A stretch of DNA of 64,000 bases from an uncultured Eubacterium sp. (GCA_910583555.1 CAJTXO010000001.1:186001-250000); one strand, 5' to 3'. Positions 15,722 to 25,199 are shown, counted from the first letter of the stretch. Made by a program: numbers and translations. Notes: a model not told the origin generated them from the letters alone.

Positions 15722-17155
15722 TCAAGCCAGTTCCATTACATCCCCGTACCCGTACATTTCCTCCTCCTGAAAACACGCAAGCAGGATCATATCGTATACA
15801 TAGCGCTCATCCAGCGGCGCCATATTACATGCGATCATCGTCGCGTTTGCCAGATCGGTAAACATCTTTCTGGCCGTCTCGCTGTGATAGGTGCCGCCTT
15901 CCTCCCGGATGCTTTTCATATATTTGTGCTGCGCCACATACAGGACCATCGGCAGAAGGTCGTCCCGCTTTACGATCAGACGGCGGCGGCGCGTCTCGCT
16001 GTCAAACTCCTCAAGCCACTCGAGCGCCTCCCCGACATCGCGGATCGTGATATCTCCTTTATCGTACTTTCGGATCAGATTGACTACATATTGCGGGCAC
16101 GGCTCCGCTGCACCGCATTTTTTCAGTTCCTGGATCGCCTGTTTGGTATGGATGCGGATCTCATTCCTGTCGGGGATATGGAACAGATCCGACAGATATT
16201 TTCCGGAAACGGCGCGGACCGTATGTTCCGGAAGGTCAGACAAAAAAAACTGCTGCTTTTCCTGAATCTCAAACAATTCCGACATCAGTTTCGTGTTCAA
16301 TCCACTCTCCGAATAAGCAAGCCTCGTCAATTCTAAAATATTTTTGCTAAAATGCTCTGGTATTTCCCGCTTTTTGCTCCTCGCGTCCCACCTCAGATAT
16401 TTTTTGATCAATTCTCCCTCTTTTCCTTCCGGCGCGCGCAGGCGCCTCTTTTTCCACGCCGCATATCCCGTTTCGGACAAAAGGAGTTCCAGCTGTTTTT
16501 TCACATCGTTCTTCATATATTTGATGATCTCTTCGCGGTATTTCGTGAGATATTGCTGCACGGTCACGCTGTAGCCTTTGAACAAACTGGCGTGTTTCCA
16601 CATCCAGTACATAAACTGCTCTTCCGGATAATTCTTGACAAATTCAAACTGGGAAAACAGCCATTTCGTGTTTGCTCCCTGTGAAATTTCCTGCTGCCGT
16701 CCAAGATTTGCCTCGTACTCCTCCACCATGTGCCGGTACGCGTCGTAATCCCGCCCGTTTTCCAGACAATACATCGCGATCATTTCCGAATGATCATTGA
16801 TCTGAAACGACGGCTCCCGGATTCCCTCGGTCAGATATACTCTCGTTTCTTCAACTCCCAGTCCAAGCGAAAACGCGATCCGAAACAACTGCTCCCGGGA
16901 GGGAGGGCGAAAATCCCGGACGCCAAACCAGCGCCGTATCGTCGGGAGCGAAGCTGGCTTTCTGTCTGAGATCCGATCTAGAAAAGTCCGGTACGCTTTT
17001 TTCCGTATCTGCCTCCCGCCCTCTTCACCGCCGCCCATCTCATATCCCATACGCCGGATGATAAAAAGGTCAAACCGCACAAATGCGCCTTCTTTTAACT
17101 TTTGTTCTATGATATGGGAAAAACTCTGCTCTCCCAAAACATCGCTCTTTTTCAT
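15722..17155 (-). CDS. Unknown protein coupled to a Ser/Thr kinase
   Basis: The 477-residue all-helical soluble protein has an N-terminal segment (residues about 50-110: AYRTFLDRISDRKPASLPTIRRWFGVRDFRPPSREQLFRIAFSLGL) that looks like a helix-turn-helix unit followed by a family-specific linker. The rest is helical with NDHSEMIAMYCLENGRDYDAY and a C-terminal tail (LDERYVYDMILLACFQEEEMYGYGD). It overlaps the kinase stop by 4 bp (ATGA), so the two are co-translated. It may be a substrate or effector of the kinase. I do not recognise the family. Confidence 0.6.
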   Translation of the reverse strand: MKKSDVLGEQSFSHIIEQKLKEGAFVRFDLFIIRRMGYEMGGGEEGGRQIRKKAYRTFLDRISDRKPASLPTIRRWFGVRDFRPPSREQLFRIAFSLGLGVEETRVYLTEGIREPSFQINDHSEMIAMYCLENGRDYDAYRHMVEEYEANLGRQQEISQGANTKWLFSQFEFVKNYPEEQFMYWMWKHASLFKGYSVTVQQYLTKYREEIIKYMKNDVKKQLELLLSETGYAAWKKRRLRAPEGKEGELIKKYLRWDARSKKREIPEHFSKNILELTRLAYSESGLNTKLMSELFEIQEKQQFFLSDLPEHTVRAVSGKYLSDLFHIPDRNEIRIHTKQAIQELKKCGAAEPCPQYVVNLIRKYDKGDITIRDVGEALEWLEEFDSETRRRRLIVKRDDLLPMVLYVAQHKYMKSIREEGGTYHSETARKMFTDLANATMIACNMAPLDERYVYDMILLACFQEEEMYGYGDVMELA

Positions 17156-18477
17156 AACTCAGACCTGTCCTCCTTCATGGTTCCCCGGCCGGCATCCCCT
17201 CTCTTTTCATTGATGGCCTTCATTTCGTCGACAACCTTCTTTTCATTGATGACCTTCTTTTCGTCGATGGCCTTCATTTCGTCGATGGCCCCGCTCTCTT
17301 CCCACGGCAGCTTCTGCTGTTCCGGCACCAAATCCATTTCTTCCTCCGCCCCGGCCTCATGCCAGACAAAATACATGCTGCCGGCCGCGACTCCTGCCGC
17401 CGCCAGCAGAATGATAACAACTGCCGCTATTTTTATCTTCCGCTTCCACTTTGGCGCAACCCCCTTATTCCTCCTCCATGATTTACGCGGTACAACCTCC
17501 GGTTCAAACAGCGCCTCACGTAATTCCCGCATGCTCTGCCAGCGGTTTTTCGCCGTTACCGCCAGCCCTTTCATGATCGCTTTGCGCTGTCTGACCGAAC
17601 AGCCTAACTCCTTCATCGGAACGAGCGACGGCATGTCATCCCCCAACGCCCGGATAACAGAATCGACCGGCGCCGTCCCCGTGATCATAAAATAGATCGT
17701 GGCGCAGATTGAGTACACGTCAATATAAGGGCCCCATTTTCCTTTACAGCGGTACTGTTCCTCAGGCGAAAATCCCCGCTTGAACATGACAGTCATCGTT
17801 TTCGTGTAATCCACATTCCGCATCCGGGCCGCGCCAAAATCAATGAGCACGAAACTGCCATCCTTTCTGATCATCAGGTTGTCCGGGCTGATGTCCCGGT
17901 GAATAATGCCTGTACTATGTACCTGCTCGAGCGCGAGCAGCACGGGCCGGATATGTTCAAGCACCTGGCCCGCCGGCAGCTTTCCGTTTTTAGTCACATA
18001 TTCCTTTACACTGATCCCATCGATATACTGCATCACGAGATACGCCGTATTATTCTGGTAAAAAAAATCCAAAACCGAGACGATCCCCTCGACCTGGTTA
18101 AACCGTGACAAACATCTGGCCTCGCCGAGAAATTTTTCTAACAAAGATTCGTAATCCTGTTTCTTCTCATTCTCATACAGGTATACGCTGTCATCCGAAC
18201 CACAGATCACGTCCCGGCTCACCATATCACTCGGGAAATATTCCTTCACCGCTACCGGTATATCGAGAAACAGATCCCATCCCATATACGTGATGCCAAA
18301 ACTTCCTTCCCCCAGTACTTTCCCCGTCACATACCGGCCGGCCAGTTTCGTCCCCGGCATCAGACAGCGCGGGATCGGGTTATATTCTTCCTGTCTCAGA
18401 CCGCAAAAAGAACAGGCACCCCCCGGATCCAGCGGCCGCATGCAGCCAATACATAAATTGTGGCCATTGATGTACAT
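17152..18477 (-). CDS. Membrane Ser/Thr protein kinase with zinc ribbon
   Basis: The 441-residue protein has an N-terminal zinc ribbon (C9xxC12...C22xxC25), a Hanks-type kinase domain with glycine loop GEGSFG (56-61), VAVK lysine (78), HRDISPDN (193-200), DFG (213-215) and an activation loop ending in SPEEQY, a transmembrane helix (IKIAAVVIILLAAAGVAAGS) and an extracytoplasmic tail made of repeated DEMKAIDEKKV-type units. It is probably catalytically active. The tail has no PASTA domain, unlike PknB, so the stimulus is unknown. Only 27 bp separate it from aroC, hinting at shared transcription. Confidence 0.88.
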   Translation of the reverse strand: MYINGHNLCIGCMRPLDPGGACSFCGLRQEEYNPIPRCLMPGTKLAGRYVTGKVLGEGSFGITYMGWDLFLDIPVAVKEYFPSDMVSRDVICGSDDSVYLYENEKKQDYESLLEKFLGEARCLSRFNQVEGIVSVLDFFYQNNTAYLVMQYIDGISVKEYVTKNGKLPAGQVLEHIRPVLLALEQVHSTGIIHRDISPDNLMIRKDGSFVLIDFGAARMRNVDYTKTMTVMFKRGFSPEEQYRCKGKWGPYIDVYSICATIYFMITGTAPVDSVIRALGDDMPSLVPMKELGCSVRQRKAIMKGLAVTAKNRWQSMRELREALFEPEVVPRKSWRRNKGVAPKWKRKIKIAAVVIILLAAAGVAAGSMYFVWHEAGAEEEMDLVPEQQKLPWEESGAIDEMKAIDEKKVINEKKVVDEMKAINEKRGDAGRGTMKEDRSEL

Positions 18478-18504
18478 TTGGGCATCCCTCGTCTCACAAG
18501 TGTA

Positions 18505-19629
18505 TTATATGGATCGATCCTCTCTTACTGTCTGATAAAATTGTTTGATGCGGTCGATCCGCGCCGTCATTCCCAAAAACAGCCGGTCAACGAGCGCCAG
18601 TGCCGTCATCGCCTCCACGACTGCCACCGCGCGCGGTACGATCACCGGATCGTGACGGCCTTTGATGCGCACGCCGATTTCCTCTCCGGCCCGATTGACT
18701 GTCTGCTGCTCGGAAAAAATGGAAGGCGTAGGTTTAAAGGCCGCCCGCAGTACGATCTGGTTTCCATCGCTCATCCCGCCCAAAATGCCCCCGGCATGGT
18801 TCGTCACCGTCTCCGGCTTCCCGGACTCCCCGATGTGGAACGCATCATTATTCCGGGATCCGCGCGTACCCGCCGCCGCAAAACCATCACCGATCTCCAC
18901 GCCCTTCACCGCGCCGATCGACATCACGGCATGCGCCAGCGCCGCATCCAGTTTTCCGAACACCGGCTCACCGACCCCGGCCGGCATTCCGTTCACGACA
19001 CACTCGATCACTCCCCCCGCCGAATCGTGTTCCTTCATACAGGCGTCCAAGTATTCCTCCGCCCGCTCCGAAGCGTCCAGATCCGGCATGCGCAGCGGGC
19101 TTTTCTCTATATTTTCACGCGACATCCGGCCGTAGTCGATTTGGATCTCCCCGATCGATTTCACATAGGCGCAGACCTCGATCCCCAGCTCCGCAAGTAT
19201 CTTCATCGCCACGGCTCCGCCGGCAACGCGCCCGATCGTTTCCCGCCCGGAGCTTCTCCCGCCGCCCCGGTAATCGCGGAATCCGTACTTGGCATCAAAT
19301 GTATAATCGGCATGTCCCGGCCGGTAGTAGGACGCGATCTCCGAGTAGTCCCCGGACCGCTGGGACGTATTGAAAACCGTCATTGAAATCGGCGTCCCCG
19401 TCGTTTTCCCCTCAAATACACCCGAGAGGATTTCCACCTGATCCCCCTCCTTGCGCGGCGTGGCGTATTTTGTCACACCGGGCCTTCGCCGGTCTAAAAA
19501 CTGCTGCACATCCGCCTCGCACAGACTGATCCCGGCCGGGCAGCCGTCAACGACCACGCCGACCCCTTTTCCGTGAGATTCCCCCCATGTGGAAATCGTA
19601 AATACCTCTCCGTATACTGAACCTGCCAT
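18505..19629 (-). CDS. aroC: Chorismate synthase
   Basis: The 374 residues run from the ATG at 19629, preceded by GGAGG with 8-nt spacing. The earlier in-frame ATG at 19644 has no site. Signatures are present: GESHGKGVGVVVDGCPAG, RRPGVTKYATPR, RPGHADYTFDAKYGFRDYRGGGRSSGRET, MPAGVGEPVFGKLDAALAHA and KPTPSIF. It makes chorismate from EPSP using reduced FMN. The gene is isolated from other aro genes here and lies next to the kinase operon. Confidence 0.97.
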   Translation of the reverse strand: MAGSVYGEVFTISTWGESHGKGVGVVVDGCPAGISLCEADVQQFLDRRRPGVTKYATPRKEGDQVEILSGVFEGKTTGTPISMTVFNTSQRSGDYSEIASYYRPGHADYTFDAKYGFRDYRGGGRSSGRETIGRVAGGAVAMKILAELGIEVCAYVKSIGEIQIDYGRMSRENIEKSPLRMPDLDASERAEEYLDACMKEHDSAGGVIECVVNGMPAGVGEPVFGKLDAALAHAVMSIGAVKGVEIGDGFAAAGTRGSRNNDAFHIGESGKPETVTNHAGGILGGMSDGNQIVLRAAFKPTPSIFSEQQTVNRAGEEIGVRIKGRHDPVIVPRAVAVVEAMTALALVDRLFLGMTARIDRIKQFYQTVREDRSI

Positions 19630-19765
19630 TTTTTTCGCCTCCATGCCGCTAAACTGAAAGAAAAATTTTTCAGCCTTCTCTTTCTTTTTTTCTTTTTCTA
19701 TAGTATAATAAAATTAAGATTTTTACAATGTGAAATTTTATAATAATTAAAGGAGAATTACGTTT

Positions 19766-20632
19766 ATGTTTAGTCAGTTTTTTGGGAATTACCTTCTTAA
19801 AAGAGGGGAAATTACCAAAGACCAATTTACGTCCTGTATGGAATACATGAGAGCAAATCGTGTCAAACTTGGTCTGATCGCTGAGTCGGAAGGGCTTCTC
19901 ACCCGATCACAGGCGAACGAGCTCAACCAGCTTCAAATGCAGACTGACAAGCGTTTCGGTGATTTGGCGATCGAAAACGGATACCTGAGCGATACCGATG
20001 TTTCTTACCTCTTGAAACTTCAGGGAAGTCCCTATCTGATCTTCATACAGGCACTGGATGAAAACAGGATCATGGACCTGGAAACGATCAATCAACTCGT
20101 AGCGGAGTTTCAACGGGATACCGGCCTGTCCCATACCGCGCTCGAAGCGATCAAGTGCGGCGACTTTGACCGGCTGCTGCCCTCCTTCGTAACAGCGGAG
20201 AAGGATCAGTATTTCTCGCTCATGTCCCTCGTGCTCCGAAACATTGTCCGTTTTGTCAGTCCTTATATCCGCATTGAAACTGCCGAAAAAACGACAGGGT
20301 ATTCTGCCAGATACATCGCTTACCAGAAAACCACGGGGGCGTACGAAGGGTTCCTCGGTTTTGCCAGTAATGATAGCGCCATCCTCACCATAGCGGACGG
20401 CTACGCCGGTGAATACTTTGAGCGGCCCAACGAAGATGCCCTGGATTCCGTAGGCGAATTTACAAACTGCATCAACGGACTCCATGCTGCCGAACTCAGT
20501 TACCAGGATACCGTGATCGACATGCTGCCGCCTGAGTTCCTTTTTGATTCGGGTATATCCGATACCGATGGTTTTTACATACTTCCCCTGTACATCACGG
20601 GGAAACGAGTAGACATGATCATCAAATGCTAA
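19766..20632 (+). CDS. MshEN-like/CheX-like regulatory protein
   Basis: The 288-residue protein has an N-terminal half (1-120: LLKRGEITKDQFTSCMEYMRANRVKLGLIAESEGLLTRSQANEL, FGDLAIENGYLSDTDVSYLLKLQ) built of repeated helix pairs like the MshEN/GSPII_E N-terminal c-di-GMP-binding domain. The C-terminal half (about 150-288) resembles CheX/CheC phosphatases (FLGFASNDSAILTIADGYAGE, LDSVGEFTNCINGLHAAELS, with an E-x2-N). It is followed 31 bp later by a CheY-like receiver, so it may dephosphorylate that partner. Ribosome site AAAGGAG. Confidence 0.75.
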   Translation: MFSQFFGNYLLKRGEITKDQFTSCMEYMRANRVKLGLIAESEGLLTRSQANELNQLQMQTDKRFGDLAIENGYLSDTDVSYLLKLQGSPYLIFIQALDENRIMDLETINQLVAEFQRDTGLSHTALEAIKCGDFDRLLPSFVTAEKDQYFSLMSLVLRNIVRFVSPYIRIETAEKTTGYSARYIAYQKTTGAYEGFLGFASNDSAILTIADGYAGEYFERPNEDALDSVGEFTNCINGLHAAELSYQDTVIDMLPPEFLFDSGISDTDGFYILPLYITGKRVDMIIKC

Positions 20633-20663
20633 ATTTTAATATTGGTCTAAGGGAGGTTGTTCT

Positions 20664-21020
20664 ATGGCAACAGTATTGATTGTGGATGACTCGCGAACAT
20701 CCCGCAGAATATTAAAAAACATACTGGTAGAGAATAATTATGAAATTGCCGGAGAAGCGGAGGACGGACAGAGCGGCTACGAAAAGTACATTGAACTGAG
20801 TCCGGATCTGGTCACTTTGGATATTACGATGCCTGTACTGGACGGACTCACCTGTCTGAAAAAGATCATGGCTTTTGACAAAAACGCCAAAGTCATCATG
20901 GTGACAGCCGCCGGACAGAAATCAAAAATGGTAGACGCCATTAAAAGCGGCGCCTCTGAATTTATCCAGAAACCATTTGAACCGGAACAGATCATTTCCA
21001 TCATCCAGACAGTGGTCTGA
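20664..21020 (+). CDS. CheY-like response regulator receiver
   Basis: The 118-residue single-domain receiver has the acidic pair VDDSRTSR, the phospho-acceptor Asp in LVTLDITMPVLDGL, the Thr in MVTAAGQ and the Lys in FIQKPFEPEQI. There is no output domain, so it acts by protein contact. It is preceded by GGGAGG and coupled to the CheX-like gene. It ends just before a terminator. Confidence 0.92.
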   Translation: MATVLIVDDSRTSRRILKNILVENNYEIAGEAEDGQSGYEKYIELSPDLVTLDITMPVLDGLTCLKKIMAFDKNAKVIMVTAAGQKSKMVDAIKSGASEFIQKPFEPEQIISIIQTVV

Positions 21021-21050
21021 GGCACAGACGAATCTGACAGTTCACAAAAG

Positions 21051-21086
21051 GGAGCGATTGCGCGGCAGGGCGCGTCGCTCCTTGTT
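21051..21086 (+). terminator. Rho-independent terminator after the CheX/CheY pair
   Basis: GGAGCGA...GCGC and its complement GCGCGTCGCTCC form a GC-rich hairpin followed by TTGTT. The T-tract is weak. Confidence 0.6.
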
Positions 21087-21102
21087 CAGGAAGAAAAAAA
21101 CA

Positions 21103-21131
21103 TTGAACAATGTACTTATTTTTGGTATACT
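21103..21131 (+). promoter_or_regulatory. Promoter of the xylanase gene
   Basis: TTGAAC, 17 nt, TATACT, with ATG 32 nt after the -10. It is directly downstream of the previous terminator. Confidence 0.75.
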
Positions 21132-21162
21132 TACAATATAATAAACGAAAGGAGCATATCTA

Positions 21163-22785
21163 ATGCGAAATAAAGTAAAAAAATCAGTTGCCCTTGCTTT
21201 GTCCGCGATGATGGCATTTACCGCAGTATACGCCGCACCGGATGCCGATGCCGCAGCCAAAGCAAAGAAGATTACATTGAGCGCAACGAAAAAAACGCTG
21301 ACGGTAGGCGCTAAACTCACCTTAAAAGTGAAAAAAGTAAAACCTGCCAAAGCAAACAAAAAAGTCACCTGGAAATCGAACAAAAAAGCGGTTGCAACCG
21401 TGAGCAGCAAAGGTGTCGTGAAGGCAAAAAGCGCCGGCACCGCTAAAATTACCGCAACCTCGAAGAGCAACAAAAAAGCAAAAGCGACATGCACGATCAA
21501 AGTAAATGCAAAAAAGACACCGAATAACGTGCCAACACCGGCTCCGTCCGCTCCCGCAGCGACAACACCGGCAGCTCCTGGCAATACGCCGGCAGCAACA
21601 CCGAATGTTCCGGCCACTCCGGTTCCGACACCGGTACCGACGCCAAGCATCACGCTTCCGGAAGATTCTCTGAAAGAACATGCCAGCTTCAACGTGGGAA
21701 CGGTTGTCAATCCTTCCAAGGTCGCAGATGTGAACTTCTCTGCCCTGGCAAAACAGCAGTTTGACATCGTATCGTTTGAAAATGAGATGAAAGGCTACTC
21801 CCTGATGGACACCGAAGCTTCTATGGCAGGCGACGGAACTCCGGTCTGCAAATTTGAGCAGGCCGATCAGATGGTAGAGTGGGCGATCGCAAACGGCCTG
21901 AAGATCCGCGGCCACGTTCTGATCTGGGAAAACAGCATGTCCGAGTCGTTCTTCCACGTCGATTACGATAAGGATAAGGGACTGGTTGACAAAGATACAC
22001 TGCTGAAACGTATGCAGAGTTACTGTATGCAGGTTGTCACCCACTTCGAGACAAAATATCCGGGAACGGTCATCGCCTGGGATGTCATCAACGAGGCGAT
22101 CGATGCACAGGCTACGACAGAAGACCCGACTACAGGACTCCGCCTTTACACGACCGGTAAGTTCTATCAGATCATCGGCGGCGATTACATCAAATACGCG
22201 TTCCAGTACGCGAAAGAAGCAGTAAAGGCGACAGGGGCAGATATTAAACTGTACTATAATGACTTCAACTGCTTCCAGAGTCCGAAAACAGCTTATATCG
22301 TAAAACTGATCGAGTACTTAAATGCAGATCCGGCAAATCCGCTCCTCGACTGCATGGGAATGGAAGGTTATGTCCTGACTTACTGGCCGGAAGCAAAAGA
22401 AGTAAAGAGCGCCATGAACAAATTTGCTGACTGCGGTGTCCCGGTAGGGATCAACGAGCTGACTGTGCGCCTGAACCAGAAAGAATCGGCAAACCACAAA
22501 GAAGTTACGGAAAAAGATCTCGAAGCCCACGCAAAGAAATACAAAGATATTTTCAATGCTTACTGTGATTTCGCAAAAGAACGTCCTGGTATGCTGACAA
22601 ACGTAAGTATCTGGGGACTTTTAGATCGTCCTGACCTGGAAGCTGAGTTCGAGAAACCGGAAAACGAACGCCACTATGACTACAACATCTATGGCACGCA
22701 CTCCGGCCTGTTTACGGCAGACTTTGAGGCAAAACAGGCATTCTTCAATGTCATTGACGTATTGAAGGAAAAAGGCGGAAACTAA
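21163..22785 (+). CDS. Secreted GH10 endo-1,4-beta-xylanase with Ig-like domain
   Basis: The 540-residue protein has a signal peptide (MRNKVKKSVALALSAMMAFTAVYA), a Lys-rich BIG2/Ig-like domain (residues about 32-115: KKTLTVGAKLTLKVKKVK, VTWKSNKKAVATVSSKGVVKA), a Pro/Thr/Ala linker and a GH10 barrel (about 170-540). The acid/base Glu311 lies in WDVINEA and the nucleophile Glu432 in GINELT. GHVLIWEN and YNDFNCF are also typical. It cleaves xylan backbones outside the cell. It is monocistronic, with a good promoter and AAAGGAG site. It complements the GH115 and uxaC genes. Confidence 0.93.
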   Translation: MRNKVKKSVALALSAMMAFTAVYAAPDADAAAKAKKITLSATKKTLTVGAKLTLKVKKVKPAKANKKVTWKSNKKAVATVSSKGVVKAKSAGTAKITATSKSNKKAKATCTIKVNAKKTPNNVPTPAPSAPAATTPAAPGNTPAATPNVPATPVPTPVPTPSITLPEDSLKEHASFNVGTVVNPSKVADVNFSALAKQQFDIVSFENEMKGYSLMDTEASMAGDGTPVCKFEQADQMVEWAIANGLKIRGHVLIWENSMSESFFHVDYDKDKGLVDKDTLLKRMQSYCMQVVTHFETKYPGTVIAWDVINEAIDAQATTEDPTTGLRLYTTGKFYQIIGGDYIKYAFQYAKEAVKATGADIKLYYNDFNCFQSPKTAYIVKLIEYLNADPANPLLDCMGMEGYVLTYWPEAKEVKSAMNKFADCGVPVGINELTVRLNQKESANHKEVTEKDLEAHAKKYKDIFNAYCDFAKERPGMLTNVSIWGLLDRPDLEAEFEKPENERHYDYNIYGTHSGLFTADFEAKQAFFNVIDVLKEKGGN

Positions 22786-22824
22786 AGAGACGGCTCAACC
22801 TCGATTTTAGAATACTATGACAAT

Positions 22825-22870
22825 GAACCGGTGTGACTCATAAAAGAGTTACACCGGTTCTATTATTTCT
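22825..22870 (+). terminator. Terminator after the xylanase gene
   Basis: GAACCGGTGT...ACTC pairs with GAGT...ACACCGGTTC with one mismatch, followed by a T-rich stretch. Confidence 0.7.
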
Positions 22871-22915
22871 AACTCCATTCCTTTTTACTTAGTGGTTTCA
22901 AATTTGTCTTAATGC

Positions 22916-22937
22916 AAAAAGCGGGGAACTTCCCCGC
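22916..22937 (-). terminator. Terminator for potD
   Basis: On the minus strand GCGGGGAA and TTCCCCGC form a tight hairpin followed by TTTTT. Confidence 0.75.
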
Positions 22938-23041
22938 CGTAGATGGACCTGGGTCTTTCGACCAGCCCGACTGAAATCATTGATTTCACTTAAAACCAAA
23001 TTCAACAACTTCAACAAAATTCAACACGTCAATTTGACACG

Positions 23042-24112
23042 TCAATTCGACATGATCTCTTTCCACTTTTCATTGTACCGGTCGTCGACTTCCGCCCCCA
23101 GATAACTGAATGTCTCACAGTTAGTCAGCAAACCAAATTCCGGAAAAGCAATTTCGCTGTTGCGGTATTCCTCTTCCTCGATCAGATTCTGGCCCTCGCT
23201 ATTGGGGATCGAATACGTGATGTAGTCAAAATTCATTTTCGCGATCTCCGGACGGCACGCGAAATCGAGAAACTTTTCCGCGTTCTCTTTATTTTTTGCT
23301 CCTTTGGGAATGACCCAGGAATCGATCCACAAATTGCTTCCCTCTTTCGGTATCACATATTCCAGATCCGGATTTTCCTTTTGGCATGTGAGCGCCTCTC
23401 CCGAATAAATGACGCCGATGGCCGCCTCATTCCCGATCATCTTATCCCGCACCTCATCCACGACATACGCCTGGACGACGCCGGATTTTTTTTGCTCGAT
23501 CAGTTTCTGTTTCGCCTCTTCCAACTCGTTTTCATCCGTACTGTTCAGCGAATGACCGAGATATTTGAGCGTAATACCGAACGCGTCGCGCACGCTCTTC
23601 TGCATCAGGATATTGTCCTCGTATTTCGTATCCCAGAGAATGCCCCAGCTATCCACCGGCTCTGTCACCATCGACTTATTATAGAGGATACCTACCGTTC
23701 CCCAAAGATGAGGCACGCTGTAACGGTTTCCCTCATCAAAAGCCTGGCTCGCCTCCATATATTCTTTGTCGATATACTTGATATTCGGAATGTTGTCAAA
23801 ATTGATCTCTTCCAAAAGATCTTCGGAAATCATCCGCTGTATCATATAATCCGACGGGCACACAAGATCATACTGAACCGCGCCGTTCGCGATGAGCGGA
23901 TACATCACTTCATTTGTCTCATATTCATCATACGTCACCTGAATCCCCGTCTCTTCCTCGAACATCGCAAGGGCGTCCGGATCAAAATACTCTCCCCAGT
24001 TATAAATATAAAGCTCTCCCGCCGCGCCATCCCCGCCGCTCCCACATGCCGTCAGACTTCCGGTGAGCAGGCCGAGTGCGCACACAATGGCTATTATTTT
24101 TCTGATCTTCAT
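23042..24112 (-). CDS. potD: Spermidine/putrescine-binding lipoprotein
   Basis: The 356-residue protein has a lipoprotein signal (MKIRKIIAIVCALGLLTGSL then lipobox LTAC). The solute-binding part begins ELYIYNWGEYFDPDALAMFE, the hallmark opening of PotD/PotF, and has YDLVCPSDYMIQRM and GVIYSGEALT. It would deliver polyamines to PotABC, which is encoded on the same strand at 31.4-34.2 kb. The distance of more than 7 kb, filled with CRISPR arrays and remnants, is unusual since potABCD is normally one unit. A ribosome site GAGAGG precedes the ATG. Confidence 0.92.
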   Translation of the reverse strand: MKIRKIIAIVCALGLLTGSLTACGSGGDGAAGELYIYNWGEYFDPDALAMFEEETGIQVTYDEYETNEVMYPLIANGAVQYDLVCPSDYMIQRMISEDLLEEINFDNIPNIKYIDKEYMEASQAFDEGNRYSVPHLWGTVGILYNKSMVTEPVDSWGILWDTKYEDNILMQKSVRDAFGITLKYLGHSLNSTDENELEEAKQKLIEQKKSGVVQAYVVDEVRDKMIGNEAAIGVIYSGEALTCQKENPDLEYVIPKEGSNLWIDSWVIPKGAKNKENAEKFLDFACRPEIAKMNFDYITYSIPNSEGQNLIEEEEYRNSEIAFPEFGLLTNCETFSYLGAEVDDRYNEKWKEIMSN

Positions 24113-24222
24113 GTTGTCCTCTCATTCCGCCGCGTAAGCAGCAATTTCAATCTGATTTTTTACATACTCCGTTATTGTAACACAGTGAGAGGCACTTTGT
24201 AAATAATGGATTTGTATAATGG

Positions 24223-24471
24223 TTATGCCAGTTTTGCTTTTATGTCTCTGATATCTGTTTCTAACATCCTGACTTTGATCGCTAGCATTTCAACCTCGTT
24301 ACTTGGTTTCATTGCGTCATGCAAATTTCTTGACAAATCAAGATGCCCTTCTGCTACACGCTTGATATTTTCACGAATTTCATTTTCTAGAGTTAGTTTC
24401 ATATCCCTAATATCTGTTTCAATATCATTTACTTTATCAAGTAACAAGTCTAACTTTTCACTATCTGTCAT
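24223..24471 (-). CDS. Small coiled-coil protein of unknown function
   Basis: The 82 residues have strong heptad character: MTDSEKLDLLLDKVNDIETDIRDMK and a second copy-like stretch VEMLAIKVRMLETDIRDIKAK. The repetition of LETDIRDIK/IETDIRDMK suggests an internal duplication and an antiparallel or trimeric coil. It is preceded by GGGCGGTGAAAG. Proteins of this plan are common in Lachnospiraceae without known role. Confidence 0.65.
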   Translation of the reverse strand: MTDSEKLDLLLDKVNDIETDIRDMKLTLENEIRENIKRVAEGHLDLSRNLHDAMKPSNEVEMLAIKVRMLETDIRDIKAKLA

Positions 24472-24600
24472 ACTTTCACCGCCCTTTTTATGATTTATAT
24501 TGTACTGATTTTAGTATATCACAGTTCAAACACAAAGTCTATTATCTCATCTGACTAATCGTTTGAATATCCTTATAATGGATATTTCCCTATTTGACGT

Positions 24601-24912
24601 TCAACTCAGATCATATGTGGTATATCCTATTTTCTCAATTTTAACTCTAAATCTTTGAAATAGTTTTTTGCTCTTTACGAAAATTCTTTTATCAAAATAT
24701 ATGACGACAGGGGAATCCAAATAAAATTCAAAATAAGGGCTTGCTGCCGTTATGTCGCGATCCGCAACGCAAGATGTTTTATCAGCTAAAATATTATGTT
24801 TTTTCGCCCAATTTGCCCTACTCAATTCGAAGTCTAAAAAAAGACCATCTTCAAACCAAATTCCTTCTTTGTTTATCTTTTGGATCGAACGATACTCGTA
24901 CTCTCTTTTCAT
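24601..24912 (-). CDS. Hypothetical protein (103 aa)
   Basis: The frame starts at ATG 24912 after GGAG (MKREYEYRSIQKINKEGIWF...) and gives a mixed alpha/beta soluble sequence with a beta-rich end (DSPVVIYFDKRIFVKSKKLFQRFRVKIEKIGY). No family is recognised. It sits in a run of small minus-strand genes between potD and CRISPR array 1, in AT-rich sequence unlike the flanking core genes. Confidence 0.5.
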   Translation of the reverse strand: MKREYEYRSIQKINKEGIWFEDGLFLDFELSRANWAKKHNILADKTSCVADRDITAASPYFEFYLDSPVVIYFDKRIFVKSKKLFQRFRVKIEKIGYTTYDLS

Positions 24913-24968
24913 TATCACTTACTCCATTTAATACCATATCATAGAAACATCTAAATCTCTGGAGAAAT

Positions 24969-25166
24969 CTACAAAGGTTTGCCGCACCATGGGCAAAAGT
25001 TGATCGCAATATAAGAATGACCGCCATCATGGACGATAATTCCAAATTCCTTCTCTTTTTTATTGTGGTATATTAGATGATCCGGACATTCAAACGGATC
25101 GTCATGACCGGCACATTTGTAGTTTATTTTCTCCTCCATATCGTTACAACAGAACTTTGTTTTCAT
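24969..25166 (-). CDS. DUF6980 family small zinc-binding-like protein
   Basis: The start at 25166 follows AAGGAGG. The 65 residues read MKTKFCCNDMEEKINYKC...HDDPFECPDHLIYH...FGIIVHDGGHSYIAINFCPWCGKPL. Cys pairs at the start (FCC), middle (ECPD) and end (CPWC), with HDGGHSY, fit DUF6980, which is a probable zinc-ribbon fold. Function unknown. Confidence 0.7.
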   Translation of the reverse strand: MKTKFCCNDMEEKINYKCAGHDDPFECPDHLIYHNKKEKEFGIIVHDGGHSYIAINFCPWCGKPL

Positions 25167-25199
25167 CTCTTTTACCTCCTTGTTTAGCAGGGGAATCAT

